Below are positions 1-8,432 of a stretch of DNA of 64,000 bases, piece after piece (position 1 is the stretch's first letter; each line of letters begins with the position of its first letter). Under the pieces are notes generated by a model. It did no database searches, was not told where the DNA came from, and saw nothing but the letters and a program-made list of their open reading frames with translations. Source of the DNA: Alphaproteobacteria bacterium (lineage in GTDB: Bacteria; Pseudomonadota; Alphaproteobacteria; Ferrovibrionales; Ferrovibrionaceae). The stretch covers positions 1 through 64,000 of the forward strand of contig JAFKFH010000021.1 in the NCBI GenBank assembly GCA_017307375.1. The letters are read 5' to 3'. A program made the translations under genes and the position numbers.

Positions 1-130
1 CCTTGGTCCGGTCGTAGGTGATCGGCACTTCCGCCGCGTATTGCGCGGCGATGCAGGCGATCTTGTTCTCGAAGCCGGTCTCGGTGGCTTCGCCTTCATG
101 CTTGCAATCCATGATGATCAGGTCGGACAT
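1..130 (-). CDS. hypothetical protein, truncated by window edge (possibly Hcp-like)
   Basis: Only the first 43 codons are present; the gene runs off the left edge. The start is the ATG complement at 128-130. The visible N-terminus begins MSDLIIMDCKHEGEA and continues with a Gly-Phe-Glu-Asn segment and a VPITYD segment. The layout loosely recalls type VI secretion tube (Hcp) proteins, which start with a short strand, a G-E-S/A-T turn and a second strand, but the match is too short to be sure. No function should be assigned without the rest of the gene. The 110 bases between it and the porin gene hold nothing recognisable. Confidence 0.4.
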   Translation of the reverse strand, partial: MSDLIIMDCKHEGEATETGFENKIACIAAQYAAEVPITYDRTK

Positions 131-239
131 GACACGGTTTCCTTTGAGAAGATCTTGTTCGGGGCTTCGTCGTTTGCCTTGAAGCGACTATGCCCCGATC
201 CGCTCAACTCCGCTGTGACCGGCGTCAAGACTTCTTCGA

Positions 240-1604
240 TCAGAATTGCCACTGTGCCCAGGCGGTGAAGAAGTCACCGGACTGGCCCCCGGCGTCGCGC
301 GTGCGGCCGCCCGGCTCGTAGTGGACATAGGTGCCGCCGATCGCCAGGGCCTCGGTGACGTTCCAGGTGGTGCTGAACGATACCTGCTGGCCGATATAGC
401 GTCCCGACCCACCGGCGGTGCCGCGTACCGGCGTCAGCGGCGGGGCGTAGAAGGCATCGGCCAGCGCCTGTTTCCACAACAGGTTCCAGCCGACGCTGGC
501 CGTCACGTCCGGGGTGATCGTGAGCGTCAGATTGGGCTGAATGTCCAGCAGGTTGGCCGGGGCGGCGAGGTTGGCTTCGGAAAAATAGGGCAGCTTGGGG
601 AACAGCGGATTGAAGGTGCCAAGCGTGCCGTCCTTCGTATTGTGGTCGCCGCTGATTGCGTCGGCGTTGAAGCCGAAGCGCGGGCTGAACGGCAGCTCGC
701 TGGCCGTGTAGCCGAGATTGGCCGAGACCGTCCAGGCCCGGATCGAGGCGTCGCCGAAACTGCCGAATTGCACGGCTTCCTCGATATTCCAGTCGAAGCC
801 GGCCCGCTTGCCGAACTGACGGGCGCCGACGGTATGGCGCCGCTCGGACGCCGTGCCCTGGGCGAAGCGGGCATTCTCGCGGTCGAGCCCGAGATAGTAG
901 AGATCGAAATTCGTGATGCCGGTCTTGACCGTCGCGTAGGCTCCCCAGAAGGCCTGCGCCGAATCGCTGCGGTCGTTGAAGCTGCCACGCTCCGGCGTCA
1001 CCGGCCGCACGGCGAAGCCGTCGATGCGAATACCCTCCGCGCCCGACCACGAGGCGCGGACGCCGTCGAAGGCCCGCCGGACGTTCGGCGCCTCGCGGAC
1101 CGAAATCAGCCGGCCCGACCCGAAACTCATTTCCTGGCGCCCGCCGCGGATCCAGGTGCTGCGGTCGCCCGTCGGCCGCCACTCGCCGAACGCCTGGAGC
1201 AGGTCGAGCTGGTCTTCCTGCGTCGCCGGCGGAGTGCCGCGCCAGCCGGCCGTCAGGCCGTTGACCAGTTCGACGAAGGCGCGGACCTGCGGTCCCAGAT
1301 GCACGTCGCCGAACAGGAACAGACGATGCAGCAGATAGTCGTTGCGGGCCGGGCCGGACAGGCCGAACACCGGGTTGCGCGAGGCTTCGTAGCGTTCGCG
1401 CAATTCGCCGCCGAAGGTGACGTACCAGTCGGGATCGCGGGCGATCGGTACCCACTTGATCGGATCGAGGACGTCGGTGCGCATGGCCGGGTCGGTCATC
1501 GCCCGCCAGTCCTCGTCGTAGCGGAAGTCCTGGTAGGTCGGCCGGTCGGCGGCCAGCGCCGCCGCCGGCAGCAGCGCCAGGGCGAGAACGACGCGGCCGA
1601 TCAT
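240..1604 (-). CDS. alginate export family outer-membrane protein
   Basis: A 454-residue protein with a clean Sec signal peptide (MIGRVVLALALLPAAALAA, cleavage expected near residue 19) followed by a sequence rich in alternating aromatic and polar strands that ends in a C-terminal Phe (AWAQWQF), the usual signature of an outer-membrane beta-barrel. The family resembles alginate-export/porin barrels (AlgE-like), often found with unrelated substrates. Its ATG overlaps the stop of the MFS exporter gene (ATGA), so it is the last gene of the doxX-mfs-porin operon. Together they could move a small lipophilic compound across both membranes. The substrate is unknown; alginate itself is not implied because no alginate genes are near. 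Confidence 0.8.
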   Translation of the reverse strand: MIGRVVLALALLPAAALAADRPTYQDFRYDEDWRAMTDPAMRTDVLDPIKWVPIARDPDWYVTFGGELRERYEASRNPVFGLSGPARNDYLLHRLFLFGDVHLGPQVRAFVELVNGLTAGWRGTPPATQEDQLDLLQAFGEWRPTGDRSTWIRGGRQEMSFGSGRLISVREAPNVRRAFDGVRASWSGAEGIRIDGFAVRPVTPERGSFNDRSDSAQAFWGAYATVKTGITNFDLYYLGLDRENARFAQGTASERRHTVGARQFGKRAGFDWNIEEAVQFGSFGDASIRAWTVSANLGYTASELPFSPRFGFNADAISGDHNTKDGTLGTFNPLFPKLPYFSEANLAAPANLLDIQPNLTLTITPDVTASVGWNLLWKQALADAFYAPPLTPVRGTAGGSGRYIGQQVSFSTTWNVTEALAIGGTYVHYEPGGRTRDAGGQSGDFFTAWAQWQF

Positions 1605-3196
1605 GCGGTGCGCCGCGCGTCGATGGTCAGCAGGTGACTGACGGCGGGCTTGTCCGGTCCCTCGTGATACTGCGCCACCTCGCGCTGGATATCGGCATCG
1701 GCGCCGAGCGCGCGGCGATGCTGGCGCATGTGCTCGCCCCAGGATTCGACCATGAACCATTCGACGATGCGGCGCGGCTCGGCCGCGTCCTCGGTGACGC
1801 CCCAGCCATAGGCGCCGTCGCGCCGCCGCGCGGTCGACAGCCGGTTCAGCGCCTTCAGGAACGCCGTGCGGTTGGCCGGATCGATCCGGTACTCGATCAG
1901 GATCAGCACCGGGCCGCGATCGTTCTCGACGGGATCGGCGACCAGCGGCTCGGGCCAGTGATTGGACGGCTGCAGGTCGCTTTCCCCCGTCGGCAGGGCA
2001 ATGCGGAACAGGGCCAGCGCCACCAGCGCGAGCCCGGCCGCGCCGGCCATCAGCGTTGCCGGCACCCCGATTTCCTGGGCCAGCAGGCCCCAGCCGAGGC
2101 TGCCGCCGGCCATCGCGCCGTTGAAGACGGTCAGGTAGATCGCCAGCGCCCGGCCGCGCACCCAACCGGGCAGGATCGCCTGGGCGGTGCCGTTCAGCGT
2201 GGTCAGGGCCGCGATCCATCCCGCGCCCAGCGGCAGCATCAGCAGCATCGCGAGCCATTTTGGCGGGGCGAGGCTCAGCGCGCCCATCACCGCCGCCGCG
2301 ATCAGCGAGGCACCGAGCAGCAGGCCATCGGGCCCGACCCGGCCCCGCAACCGCGGCATGACCAGCGCACCGAGGATGGCGCCGATGCCGACCAGGCCGA
2401 GCAGCATGCCGTAGAAGCCGGCGTCACCGCCGATCAGGTTGCGCGCGACCAGCGGCAGCAGAGCCCAGATCGCGCTGCCAAAGGCGAAGAACACCGCGGT
2501 GCGCAGCAGCACGACATGCAGCTCGCGGCTGGCGCGGGCATAGCGCAGCCCGGCGCGGAAGGCGCCGAAGAAGCTTTCCGACAAGGCGTCGTCGGTCGCG
2601 GCCGGCCGGCGCCACCACAGCAAGGCGGCGACGACCAGCACGTAGGTGGCGACATCGGCGCCATAGGTCAGGGCCGCACCCGCGGCGGCAAGCAGCAGGC
2701 CGCCCGCCGCCGGGCCGATGGCGCGCGCGATATTGATGCCGAGCGAGCCGAGCGCCACCGCATTGCGCAGATCGCGCTTCTGGACCAGTTCCGGCACGAT
2801 CGACTGCCAGGTCGGGCCCATCAGCGCCGCCCCGACCCCGCCGGCAAAGGTCAGCGCGATCAGGCTGGTGATGGTCAGCATGCCGGTATGGGCCAGGATC
2901 ATCAGCGTGGCGCTGACCATCGCCAGCATCACCTGGACCCCGATGGCGAAGCGCCGGCGATCGAGGATGTCGGCCAGTACCCCGGCCGGCAGCGACAGCA
3001 GGAACACCGGCAAGGTGCCGGCGACCTGGACCAGGGCCACCGCGACCGGCGACGACGACAGCCCGGTGGCGATCCAGGCCGAGGCCACGTCGCGCATGAA
3101 GCTGCCGATATTGCCGAGCACCGTGGCCGCCCAGAGGACGGCAAACAGCGGCTGGCGCAGCGGCGCGAAGGGGCTGGGGGGCTTCTGGTCGCTCAT
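1601..3196 (-). CDS. MFS exporter (MFS_3 type) with C-terminal ABM-like domain
   Basis: 531 residues. The first ~410 residues hold about 12 hydrophobic segments typical of the MFS_3/enterobactin-exporter branch, starting at FAPLRQPLFAVLWAATVLGNIG. The last ~105 residues (from about 425, beginning RGPVLILIEYRIDPANR) form a soluble ferredoxin-like domain resembling antibiotic-biosynthesis-monooxygenase folds; this tail is a known variant in the family. The ATG at 3196 overlaps the DoxX stop and the TGA at 1601 overlaps the porin start, so the three genes are translationally coupled. Probable role: export of a small organic compound, with the tail perhaps binding it. Substrate not predictable. 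Confidence 0.85.
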   Translation of the reverse strand: MSDQKPPSPFAPLRQPLFAVLWAATVLGNIGSFMRDVASAWIATGLSSSPVAVALVQVAGTLPVFLLSLPAGVLADILDRRRFAIGVQVMLAMVSATLMILAHTGMLTITSLIALTFAGGVGAALMGPTWQSIVPELVQKRDLRNAVALGSLGINIARAIGPAAGGLLLAAAGAALTYGADVATYVLVVAALLWWRRPAATDDALSESFFGAFRAGLRYARASRELHVVLLRTAVFFAFGSAIWALLPLVARNLIGGDAGFYGMLLGLVGIGAILGALVMPRLRGRVGPDGLLLGASLIAAAVMGALSLAPPKWLAMLLMLPLGAGWIAALTTLNGTAQAILPGWVRGRALAIYLTVFNGAMAGGSLGWGLLAQEIGVPATLMAGAAGLALVALALFRIALPTGESDLQPSNHWPEPLVADPVENDRGPVLILIEYRIDPANRTAFLKALNRLSTARRRDGAYGWGVTEDAAEPRRIVEWFMVESWGEHMRQHRRALGADADIQREVAQYHEGPDKPAVSHLLTIDARRTA

Positions 3197-3606
3197 CGCC
3201 GGGCCGCCATGTCGGTCACGGCGACCAGGACGAAGGCGCCGGCCAGGCCAAGATGCTCGAAGAAGGCGTTGGCGGCCATGAACCGCTCGATACCAGCCAT
3301 TTCCCAGAAGCGGTTGGCCACCAGGGTGGCCATCACGGTGAACCCGGCCAGGGCCAGCGCACCGACCGCGCGGCCCCGGCCGGCCAGGATCATCGCCGCC
3401 GCGCCGAGTTCCAGGGCGATCGTGGCGATGGCCAGCGGCGCCGCCGGCTCCAGCCCGAAATGCCGCATCTCGGCCAGCGCGCCAGGGAAATCCAGTGCCT
3501 TCTGCAGGCCACCCTGGATATAGGCGGCGCAAAGGGCCAGCAGGGCCAGCCAGCGCACCGCCGGGGCCAGAAGCATCGGCCGGATCGCGGCCGCTATCGT
3601 CGACAT
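3193..3606 (-). CDS. DoxX family membrane protein
   Basis: 137 residues with four hydrophobic helices and the DoxX-type layout (YIQGGLQKALDFPGALAEM near residue 25, later VANRFWEM). I chose the ATG at 3606 because a GGGGAGG Shine-Dalgarno lies 8 bases upstream on the minus strand; an upstream in-frame start has no such site. First gene of an operon with the MFS exporter and porin (4-base overlap). DoxX proteins are small inner-membrane proteins whose activities vary (quinone-linked, redox or stress roles); nothing in the sequence fixes one. Expression is probably controlled by the divergent AraC gene through the inverted repeat in between. Confidence 0.85.
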   Translation of the reverse strand: MSTIAAAIRPMLLAPAVRWLALLALCAAYIQGGLQKALDFPGALAEMRHFGLEPAAPLAIATIALELGAAAMILAGRGRAVGALALAGFTVMATLVANRFWEMAGIERFMAANAFFEHLGLAGAFVLVAVTDMAARR

Positions 3607-3692
3607 GGGCAAAGCCTCCCCTCGAACCGTCGGGAACACGCCAGACTAGCCCCCCTCGGCTCCCGGTTCTTGTCGGATCGCCGCATTTTGGG

Positions 3693-3731
3693 ATGTTGCA
3701 CCGGCGGCCAACGGGGGCGCCCTTGCAACAT
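3693..3731. promoter_or_regulatory. inverted repeat, likely AraC operator
   Basis: ATGTTGCA at 3693-3700 and its exact complement TGCAACAT at 3724-3731 are centred 31 bases apart, three helical turns. They lie in the 197-base divergent region between the doxX operon and the AraC gene. This is the geometry expected for a dimeric AraC-type regulator that binds two half-sites on one DNA face. Assignment to the neighbouring regulator is inference. Confidence 0.5.
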
Positions 3732-3803
3732 TTCGCGGCCTTTAACTCGCCTGGCGATTGCTGATCGTTCAATGATATCGGGACGACAGCAACGGAGCCC
3801 GCC

Positions 3804-4322
3804 ATGGCCGTGACCATCCAGTCTGCCATCACCCCGGACCGCATCGCCGCGATCCGGGCGCTGCTGGCCGACGCCAGCCGGTCGGCAACCCGCGATGCCG
3901 ACTTCACGGTCGAACGGATCGGCGAGGCCATGCGCCTGCTGTCGCCGCAGCCGGCCGAGGCACCGGCCCGGCGCGGCATCCTGACCGCCAGGCAGATCCG
4001 CATCCTGGAGCGGCACGTGGCGGCCGATCTGGCGGGTGATCTGCGGGTGCCGAACCTGGCCCGGCTGGTGCAGCTTTCGCCCGGCTATTTCGGCCATGCC
4101 TTCCGCGCCGCCTTCGGCTGCTCGCCGCATGCCTATGTCACCCGCGTGCGGCTTGCGGCGGCCGAGGCCAGGATGCTCGACACCGAGGAGCCGCTGGCGC
4201 GGATCGCCCTGGAATGCGGCTTCTGCGATCAGGCCCATTTTTCGCGGGTCTTCCGCCAGGCGAGGGGAACGACGCCGCTGGCCTGGCGCCGCGACCGGCT
4301 GATCACGCGCACAATGTCCTAA
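3804..4322 (+). CDS. AraC family transcriptional regulator
   Basis: 172 residues. A short N-terminal region without a cupin sensor fold is followed by a standard two-HTH AraC domain from about residue 68 (ILTARQIRILERHVAADL) to 165; the first helix-turn-helix carries NLARLVQLSPGYFGHAFRAAFG and the second ARIALECGFCDQAHFSRVFRQ. Start is the ATG with GGAG 7 bases upstream. Divergent from doxX-mfs-porin and 74 bases ahead of the isochorismatase operon, so it may control both. Its architecture matches the 177-residue AraC protein at 26204-26737, which suggests paralogy. No ligand pocket can be inferred. Confidence 0.9.
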   Translation: MAVTIQSAITPDRIAAIRALLADASRSATRDADFTVERIGEAMRLLSPQPAEAPARRGILTARQIRILERHVAADLAGDLRVPNLARLVQLSPGYFGHAFRAAFGCSPHAYVTRVRLAAAEARMLDTEEPLARIALECGFCDQAHFSRVFRQARGTTPLAWRRDRLITRTMS

Positions 4323-4355
4323 AACTGCCCGAACCGACAAGAAGCAACAGCTGCG

Positions 4356-4372
4356 TTCGACTAGAAGTCGAA
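4356..4372. promoter_or_regulatory. TTCGACT-AGA-AGTCGAA inverted repeat upstream of isochorismatase
   Basis: A perfect 7-base inverted repeat with a 3-base spacer lies 24 bases before the isochorismatase ATG. It could be an operator or a short mRNA hairpin near the ribosome-binding site (GGAGAG at about 4388). No matching copy was noticed elsewhere in the window. Confidence 0.4.
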
Positions 4373-4396
4373 GGCACCGACCATCAGGAGAGACCA

Positions 4397-5053
4397 ATGA
4401 CCTTCAAGGCCACCCCGACCCCCGGCGCCAAGCTGCTGTCGCCGAAGGACCACACGCTGATCATGATCGACTTCCAGTCGCAGATGGCCTTTGCGACCCA
4501 CTCGATCGACGCGGTGTCGCTGCGCAACAACGCCGCGCTGGTCGCCCATGCCGCGGCCGGCTTCGGCGTCTCGACCATCCTGACCACGGTCGCCGAAAAG
4601 TCGTTCTCGGGCCCGATGTTCACCGAGATCACGGAAGCCTTCCCCGGCCAGGCGATGCTGGACCGTACGTCGATGAACACCTGGGAAGATGCCGCCGTCA
4701 TCGCCCGCGTCAACGAGATCGGCAAGTCGCGGATCGTGCTGGCCGGGCTATGGACGTCGGTCTGCATCGTCGGCCCGGCGCTGTCGGCGCTGGACCAGGG
4801 GGCCGAGGTCTATGTCATCACCGATGCCTGCGGCGACGTCTCGGCCGAAGCCCATGAACGCGCGATCGACCGCATGGTCCAGGCCGGCGCCCGCCCAATG
4901 ACTGCCCTGCAGTACATGCTGGAACTGCAGCGCGACTGGGCGCGGGCCGAGACCTACGACCTGACCACCGGCATCGCCAAGCGCTTCGGCGGGGCCTACG
5001 GTCTCGGCATCATCTATGCCAAGACCATGTTCGGCGCCTCGGAAGGTCACTGA
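4397..5053 (+). CDS. isochorismatase-family cysteine hydrolase (YcaC-like)
   Basis: 218 residues from the ATG preceded by AGGAGAG. The fold signature is clear: Asp25 in MIDFQ, Arg90 in DRTSMNTW and the nucleophile Cys123 in TSVC, followed by the cis-peptide strand region and VITDACGD. The Arg where many family members carry Lys, and the N-W pair after it, match the YcaC branch, whose physiological substrate is unknown. The enzyme would be cytoplasmic and probably oligomeric. It is followed after 25 bases by a XapX protein and then an amidohydrolase, so the operon may act on an amide or related C-N compound, but this is inference. Confidence 0.85.
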   Translation: MTFKATPTPGAKLLSPKDHTLIMIDFQSQMAFATHSIDAVSLRNNAALVAHAAAGFGVSTILTTVAEKSFSGPMFTEITEAFPGQAMLDRTSMNTWEDAAVIARVNEIGKSRIVLAGLWTSVCIVGPALSALDQGAEVYVITDACGDVSAEAHERAIDRMVQAGARPMTALQYMLELQRDWARAETYDLTTGIAKRFGGAYGLGIIYAKTMFGASEGH

Positions 5054-5078
5054 AACAAGCACAAGGGAGGCCGCCGCC

Positions 5079-5351
5079 ATGAAGATGTATGTCCTGTCGC
5101 TCGGCGCCGGCCTCCTGGTCGGCGTGGTCTACAGCCTGCTCAACGTCCGCTCGCCGGCGCCGCCGCTGGTGGCGCTGGCCGGGCTGCTCGGCATCCTGCT
5201 GGGCGAGCAGATCATTCCGGTGGGCAAGCAGATGCTGGCCGGCACCGGGATTGCCGCCGCCTGGAAGCAGTCCGACTGCACCGCGCACGTGATGGGCATG
5301 CTGCCCGGCCGCCAGGCGAAGGCCGACGACAAGACGGAGGCGCAGTCGTGA
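5079..5351 (+). CDS. XapX domain-containing small membrane protein
   Basis: 90 residues. The first ~55 residues hold two hydrophobic helices with the XapX pattern (LSLGAGLLVGVVYSLLNVRSPAPP, then ALAGLLGILLGEQIIP), followed by a short charged tail. The start is the ATG after GGGAGG. Its TGA overlaps the GTG of the amidohydrolase (GTGA), so the two are co-translated. XapX proteins have no settled function; they often sit next to isochorismatase and amidohydrolase genes, as here. Confidence 0.8.
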   Translation: MKMYVLSLGAGLLVGVVYSLLNVRSPAPPLVALAGLLGILLGEQIIPVGKQMLAGTGIAAAWKQSDCTAHVMGMLPGRQAKADDKTEAQS

Positions 5352-7225
5352 TCGCGCCGCAGCTGATCCTGCATGGCGGGCAGATCACCACCCTCGACCG
5401 CGCCAACCCGGCCGCGACCGCGGTGGCGATCGCCGACGGGCGCTTCCTGGCGGTCGGCGACGATCGCGAGATCATGGCGCTGGCCGGCCCCGAGACCAGG
5501 ATCGTCGATCTCAAGCGCCGCCGCGTGCTGCCCGGGCTGATCGACAATCATCTTCACATCATCCGCGGCGGCCTGAACTTCAACATGGAGCTGCGCTGGG
5601 ACGGCGTGCGCACGCTGGCCGACGCGATGGCCATGCTGAAGGCGCAGGTCGCGATCACGCCGCCGCCGCAATGGGTACGCGTGGTCGGCGGCTTCACCGA
5701 GCATCAGTTCGCCGAGAAGCGGTTGCCGACGCTCGACGAGATCAATGCCGTCGCACCGGACACGCCGGTCTTCATCCTGCATCTCTATGATCGGGCCCTG
5801 CTGAACGCCGCCGCCCTGCGCGCGGTCGGCTACACCCGCGAGACGCCGGCCCCGCCGGGCGGCGAGATCACCCGCGATGCCCAGGGCAATCCGACCGGCC
5901 TGCTGCTGGCCAAGCCCAATGCCGGTATTCTCTATGCCACCCTGGCCAAGGGACCGAAGCTGCCGTTCGACTACCAGCTCAATTCGACCCGCCATTTCAT
6001 GCGCGAACTGAACCGGCTGGGCGTCACCGGGGCGATCGATGCGGGCGGCGGTTTCCAGAACTATCCCGACGACTATGCAGTGATCCGCAAGCTGGCCGAG
6101 GACGGCCAACTCACCATCCGGCTGGCCTACAACCTGTTCACGCAGAAACCGAAGGCCGAAAAGGACGACTTTCTCAACTGGACGCGGACGTCGCGCTACA
6201 AGCAGGGCGACGACTATTTCCGGCACAACGGGGCCGGCGAGATGCTGGTGTTCTCGGCCGCGGATTTCGAGGATTTTCGCGAACCGCGCCCCGACCTCGC
6301 GCCGGAGATGGAGCCCGAGCTGGAATCGGTCGTCCGCATCCTGGCGGAGAACCGCTGGCCCTGGCGGCTGCATGCGACCTACGACGAGACGATCTCGCGC
6401 GCCCTCGACGTCTTCGAGAAGGTCGATCGCGACGTGCCGCTGAAGGGCCTGCACTGGTTCTTCGACCATGCCGAGACGATCTCCGACCGCTCGATCGATC
6501 GCATCGCGGCGCTGGGCGGCGGGGTCGCGGTGCAGCACCGCATGGCCTATCAGGGCGAATATTTCGTCGAGCGCTACGGGGCGCGTGCCGCCGAGGCGAC
6601 GCCGCCGGTGGCCCGCATGCTCGATCGCGGCCTGAAGGTCTCGGCCGGCACCGATGCCACCCGCGTCGCCTCCTACAACCCGTGGGTCTCGCTGTCCTGG
6701 CTGGTCACCGGCCGCACGGTCGGCGGCCTGCGCCTCTATCCCCGCGCCAACTGCCTCGACCGCGAGACGGCGCTGCGCATGTGGACCGAGAATGTCACCT
6801 GGTTCTCCGACGAGGAGGGGCGGAAGGGACAGATCATGGCGGGCCAGCTGGCCGACCTGATCGTGCCGGACCGCGACTTCTTCGGCTGCGCGGAAGACGA
6901 TATCGCCGGCACGACGTCGGAGTTGACCATGGTCGGCGGCCGCGTCGTCTATGCCGCCGGCGACTTCGCCGCGCTGGACGATGCGGCCCCGCCGCCGGCC
7001 ATGCCGGACTGGTCGCCGGTGCGCCGCTTCGGCGGGTTTGCCGCCTGGGGCGTGTCGCCCGACGACCGCCAGAACCTGCAGCGCCAGGCCGCGGCCGGCT
7101 GCGGCTGCGCCAGCGCCTGCGGCGTCCATGGCCACGACCACGCCCGCGCCTGGGCGAGCGCGGTGCCGGCCGGTTCGCTGCGCGATTTCTGGGGCGTGCT
7201 GGGCTGCGCCTGCTGGGCCGTCTGA
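5348..7225 (+). CDS. amidohydrolase, YtcJ-like
   Basis: 625 residues, starting at a GTG that overlaps the XapX stop. The N-terminal beta-sandwich plus TIM-barrel arrangement of the YtcJ group is visible: metal-binding HLH in GLIDNHLHIIRGG near residue 75, His in HWFFDHAE, and Asp in SAGTDATR near residue 435. These proteins hydrolyse amide or similar C-N bonds; substrates are mostly unknown. The last ~45 residues are odd: they contain a Cys/His-rich run (CGCASACGVHGHDHA, then GCACW at the very end), which is not part of the hydrolase core and may bind a metal. Third gene of the isochorismatase operon. Confidence 0.85.
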   Translation: MIAPQLILHGGQITTLDRANPAATAVAIADGRFLAVGDDREIMALAGPETRIVDLKRRRVLPGLIDNHLHIIRGGLNFNMELRWDGVRTLADAMAMLKAQVAITPPPQWVRVVGGFTEHQFAEKRLPTLDEINAVAPDTPVFILHLYDRALLNAAALRAVGYTRETPAPPGGEITRDAQGNPTGLLLAKPNAGILYATLAKGPKLPFDYQLNSTRHFMRELNRLGVTGAIDAGGGFQNYPDDYAVIRKLAEDGQLTIRLAYNLFTQKPKAEKDDFLNWTRTSRYKQGDDYFRHNGAGEMLVFSAADFEDFREPRPDLAPEMEPELESVVRILAENRWPWRLHATYDETISRALDVFEKVDRDVPLKGLHWFFDHAETISDRSIDRIAALGGGVAVQHRMAYQGEYFVERYGARAAEATPPVARMLDRGLKVSAGTDATRVASYNPWVSLSWLVTGRTVGGLRLYPRANCLDRETALRMWTENVTWFSDEEGRKGQIMAGQLADLIVPDRDFFGCAEDDIAGTTSELTMVGGRVVYAAGDFAALDDAAPPPAMPDWSPVRRFGGFAAWGVSPDDRQNLQRQAAAGCGCASACGVHGHDHARAWASAVPAGSLRDFWGVLGCACWAV

Positions 7226-7232
7226 TCCGTCG

Positions 7233-7880
7233 TCAGCGCGCCCGGCCGGTCAGCCGGGCGTAGACCACGACGATCAGGATCGTGACGACCAGGTTGAACA
7301 CGAGCGAGACGACCTGGCCGACGATCTGGCGCGGCACCAGCTCGGCCATGTCGAACAGCGTCTTGGGTGCACCGGCGGCCAGGTTGATGGCGACGGCTGC
7401 CAGCGTGATCACCGCGATCATGCCGAGAATGGGCCAGCGATGGCCGCGGGTCAGCGCGACGCTGCGGTGAAAGCTGTCGAGGATCGTGCAGCGCTCGGCC
7501 AGCCAGATCATGGGGGCCAGAAAGATCGCCGGAAAGACGAACAGAAACGGGATGAACAGCAGCGCCATCGTCGTCAGGCTCAGGACGATGAAGATCACGG
7601 CAAGCAGCACGAAGGGGGCAATCCGGGGCACGGCTTCGCGCCACGCCTGGCCGACGGGGAAGCCGCCGGTCTCGAGATGGTGCAGCACGGTGAGCTGCAG
7701 CGTCATGGTGGCGACGAGCGAGGCGGCGGCCACCACCAGCAGGCCGAGGCCGTAGAGCGCCGTCGCCAGCGCCGGATCGTCCGGCTTCAGCCCCGTTTCC
7801 ATCAGCGCGATCAGCAGCCAGGCGACGATCATCGGCGCATAGAGGGTCATGACCGCCGGCAGGTTGCCGAACAGGATCAC
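7233..7880 (-). CDS. polytopic membrane protein of unknown function
   Basis: 215 residues from the GTG at 7880, with about five or six hydrophobic helices and a central amphipathic linker (WLAERCTILDSFHRSVALTRGHRWPI) typical of a loosely defined family of glycerophosphodiesterase-membrane-like proteins. The open frame continues upstream without a stop to codon 7940, where CTG is preceded by GGGGAG at good spacing; the extra 20 residues (beginning NTVAASPSLPIW) look like real coding sequence, so the true start may be that CTG. Convergent with the amidohydrolase and divergent from msrB. Function not recognisable. Confidence 0.7.
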   Translation of the reverse strand: MILFGNLPAVMTLYAPMIVAWLLIALMETGLKPDDPALATALYGLGLLVVAAASLVATMTLQLTVLHHLETGGFPVGQAWREAVPRIAPFVLLAVIFIVLSLTTMALLFIPFLFVFPAIFLAPMIWLAERCTILDSFHRSVALTRGHRWPILGMIAVITLAAVAINLAAGAPKTLFDMAELVPRQIVGQVVSLVFNLVVTILIVVVYARLTGRAR

Positions 7881-8009
7881 GCAGGATTGACCGACGCTGC
7901 GCCAGATCGGCAGGGACGGCGAGGCGGCAACGGTATTCAGCGGCTTTCTCCCCGAATCGAAAAACGTTTATGATTGGCGGCAATCGTAGCATCGGAGTCT
8001 TTCGAACTC

Positions 8010-8408
8010 ATGCCCGAACCCTATCCCGTCACCCGTACCGATGCCGAATGGCGCCAGCGCCTGACGCCGGACCAGTATCATGTGATGCGTCATCACGGCA
8101 CCGAGGCCCCGGGCAGTTGCTCGCTGCTGCGTGAGAAGCGCCCCGGCGCCTTCTGCTGCGCCGGATGCGATGCCCGGCTGTTCGTCTCGGGCGAAAAATT
8201 CGAGAGCGGTACCGGCTGGCCCAGCTTCATCGACCCGGTGCCCGGCTCGGTCGAAACCACGGTTGACCGCAGCTACGGCATGATCCGCACCGAGGTCCAT
8301 TGCGCGACCTGCGGCAGCCATCTCGGCCATGTCTTCGACGACGGTCCGCCCCCCACCGGCCTGCGCTATTGCATCAACGGCGTGGCGCTCGACTTCGTGC
8401 CGGACTGA
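8010..8408 (+). CDS. msrB: peptide-methionine (R)-S-oxide reductase
   Basis: 132 residues. MsrB reduces R-methionine sulfoxide in oxidised proteins using thioredoxin. The zinc site is complete: CCAGC near residues 49-53 and [10 protein letters not shown] further on. The substrate core [10 protein letters not shown] and the catalytic Cys in [13 protein letters not shown] are intact. I chose the ATG at 8010, giving the usual N-terminus ([22 protein letters not shown]); an upstream TTG at 7974 is in frame but less likely. The gene stands alone, divergent from the membrane protein. Confidence 0.97.
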   Translation: MPEPYPVTRTDAEWRQRLTPDQYHVMRHHGTEAPGSCSLLREKRPGAFCCAGCDARLFVSGEKFESGTGWPSFIDPVPGSVETTVDRSYGMIRTEVHCATCGSHLGHVFDDGPPPTGLRYCINGVALDFVPD

Positions 8409-8432
8409 TCCGGGACGAGGCATCACAAGCCA

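Noticed and set aside
240-2258. 672-residue open frame
   Set aside because: Its C-terminal 454 residues are the porin; the upstream part is a shadow of the MFS gene with no start site or signal sequence at the right place.
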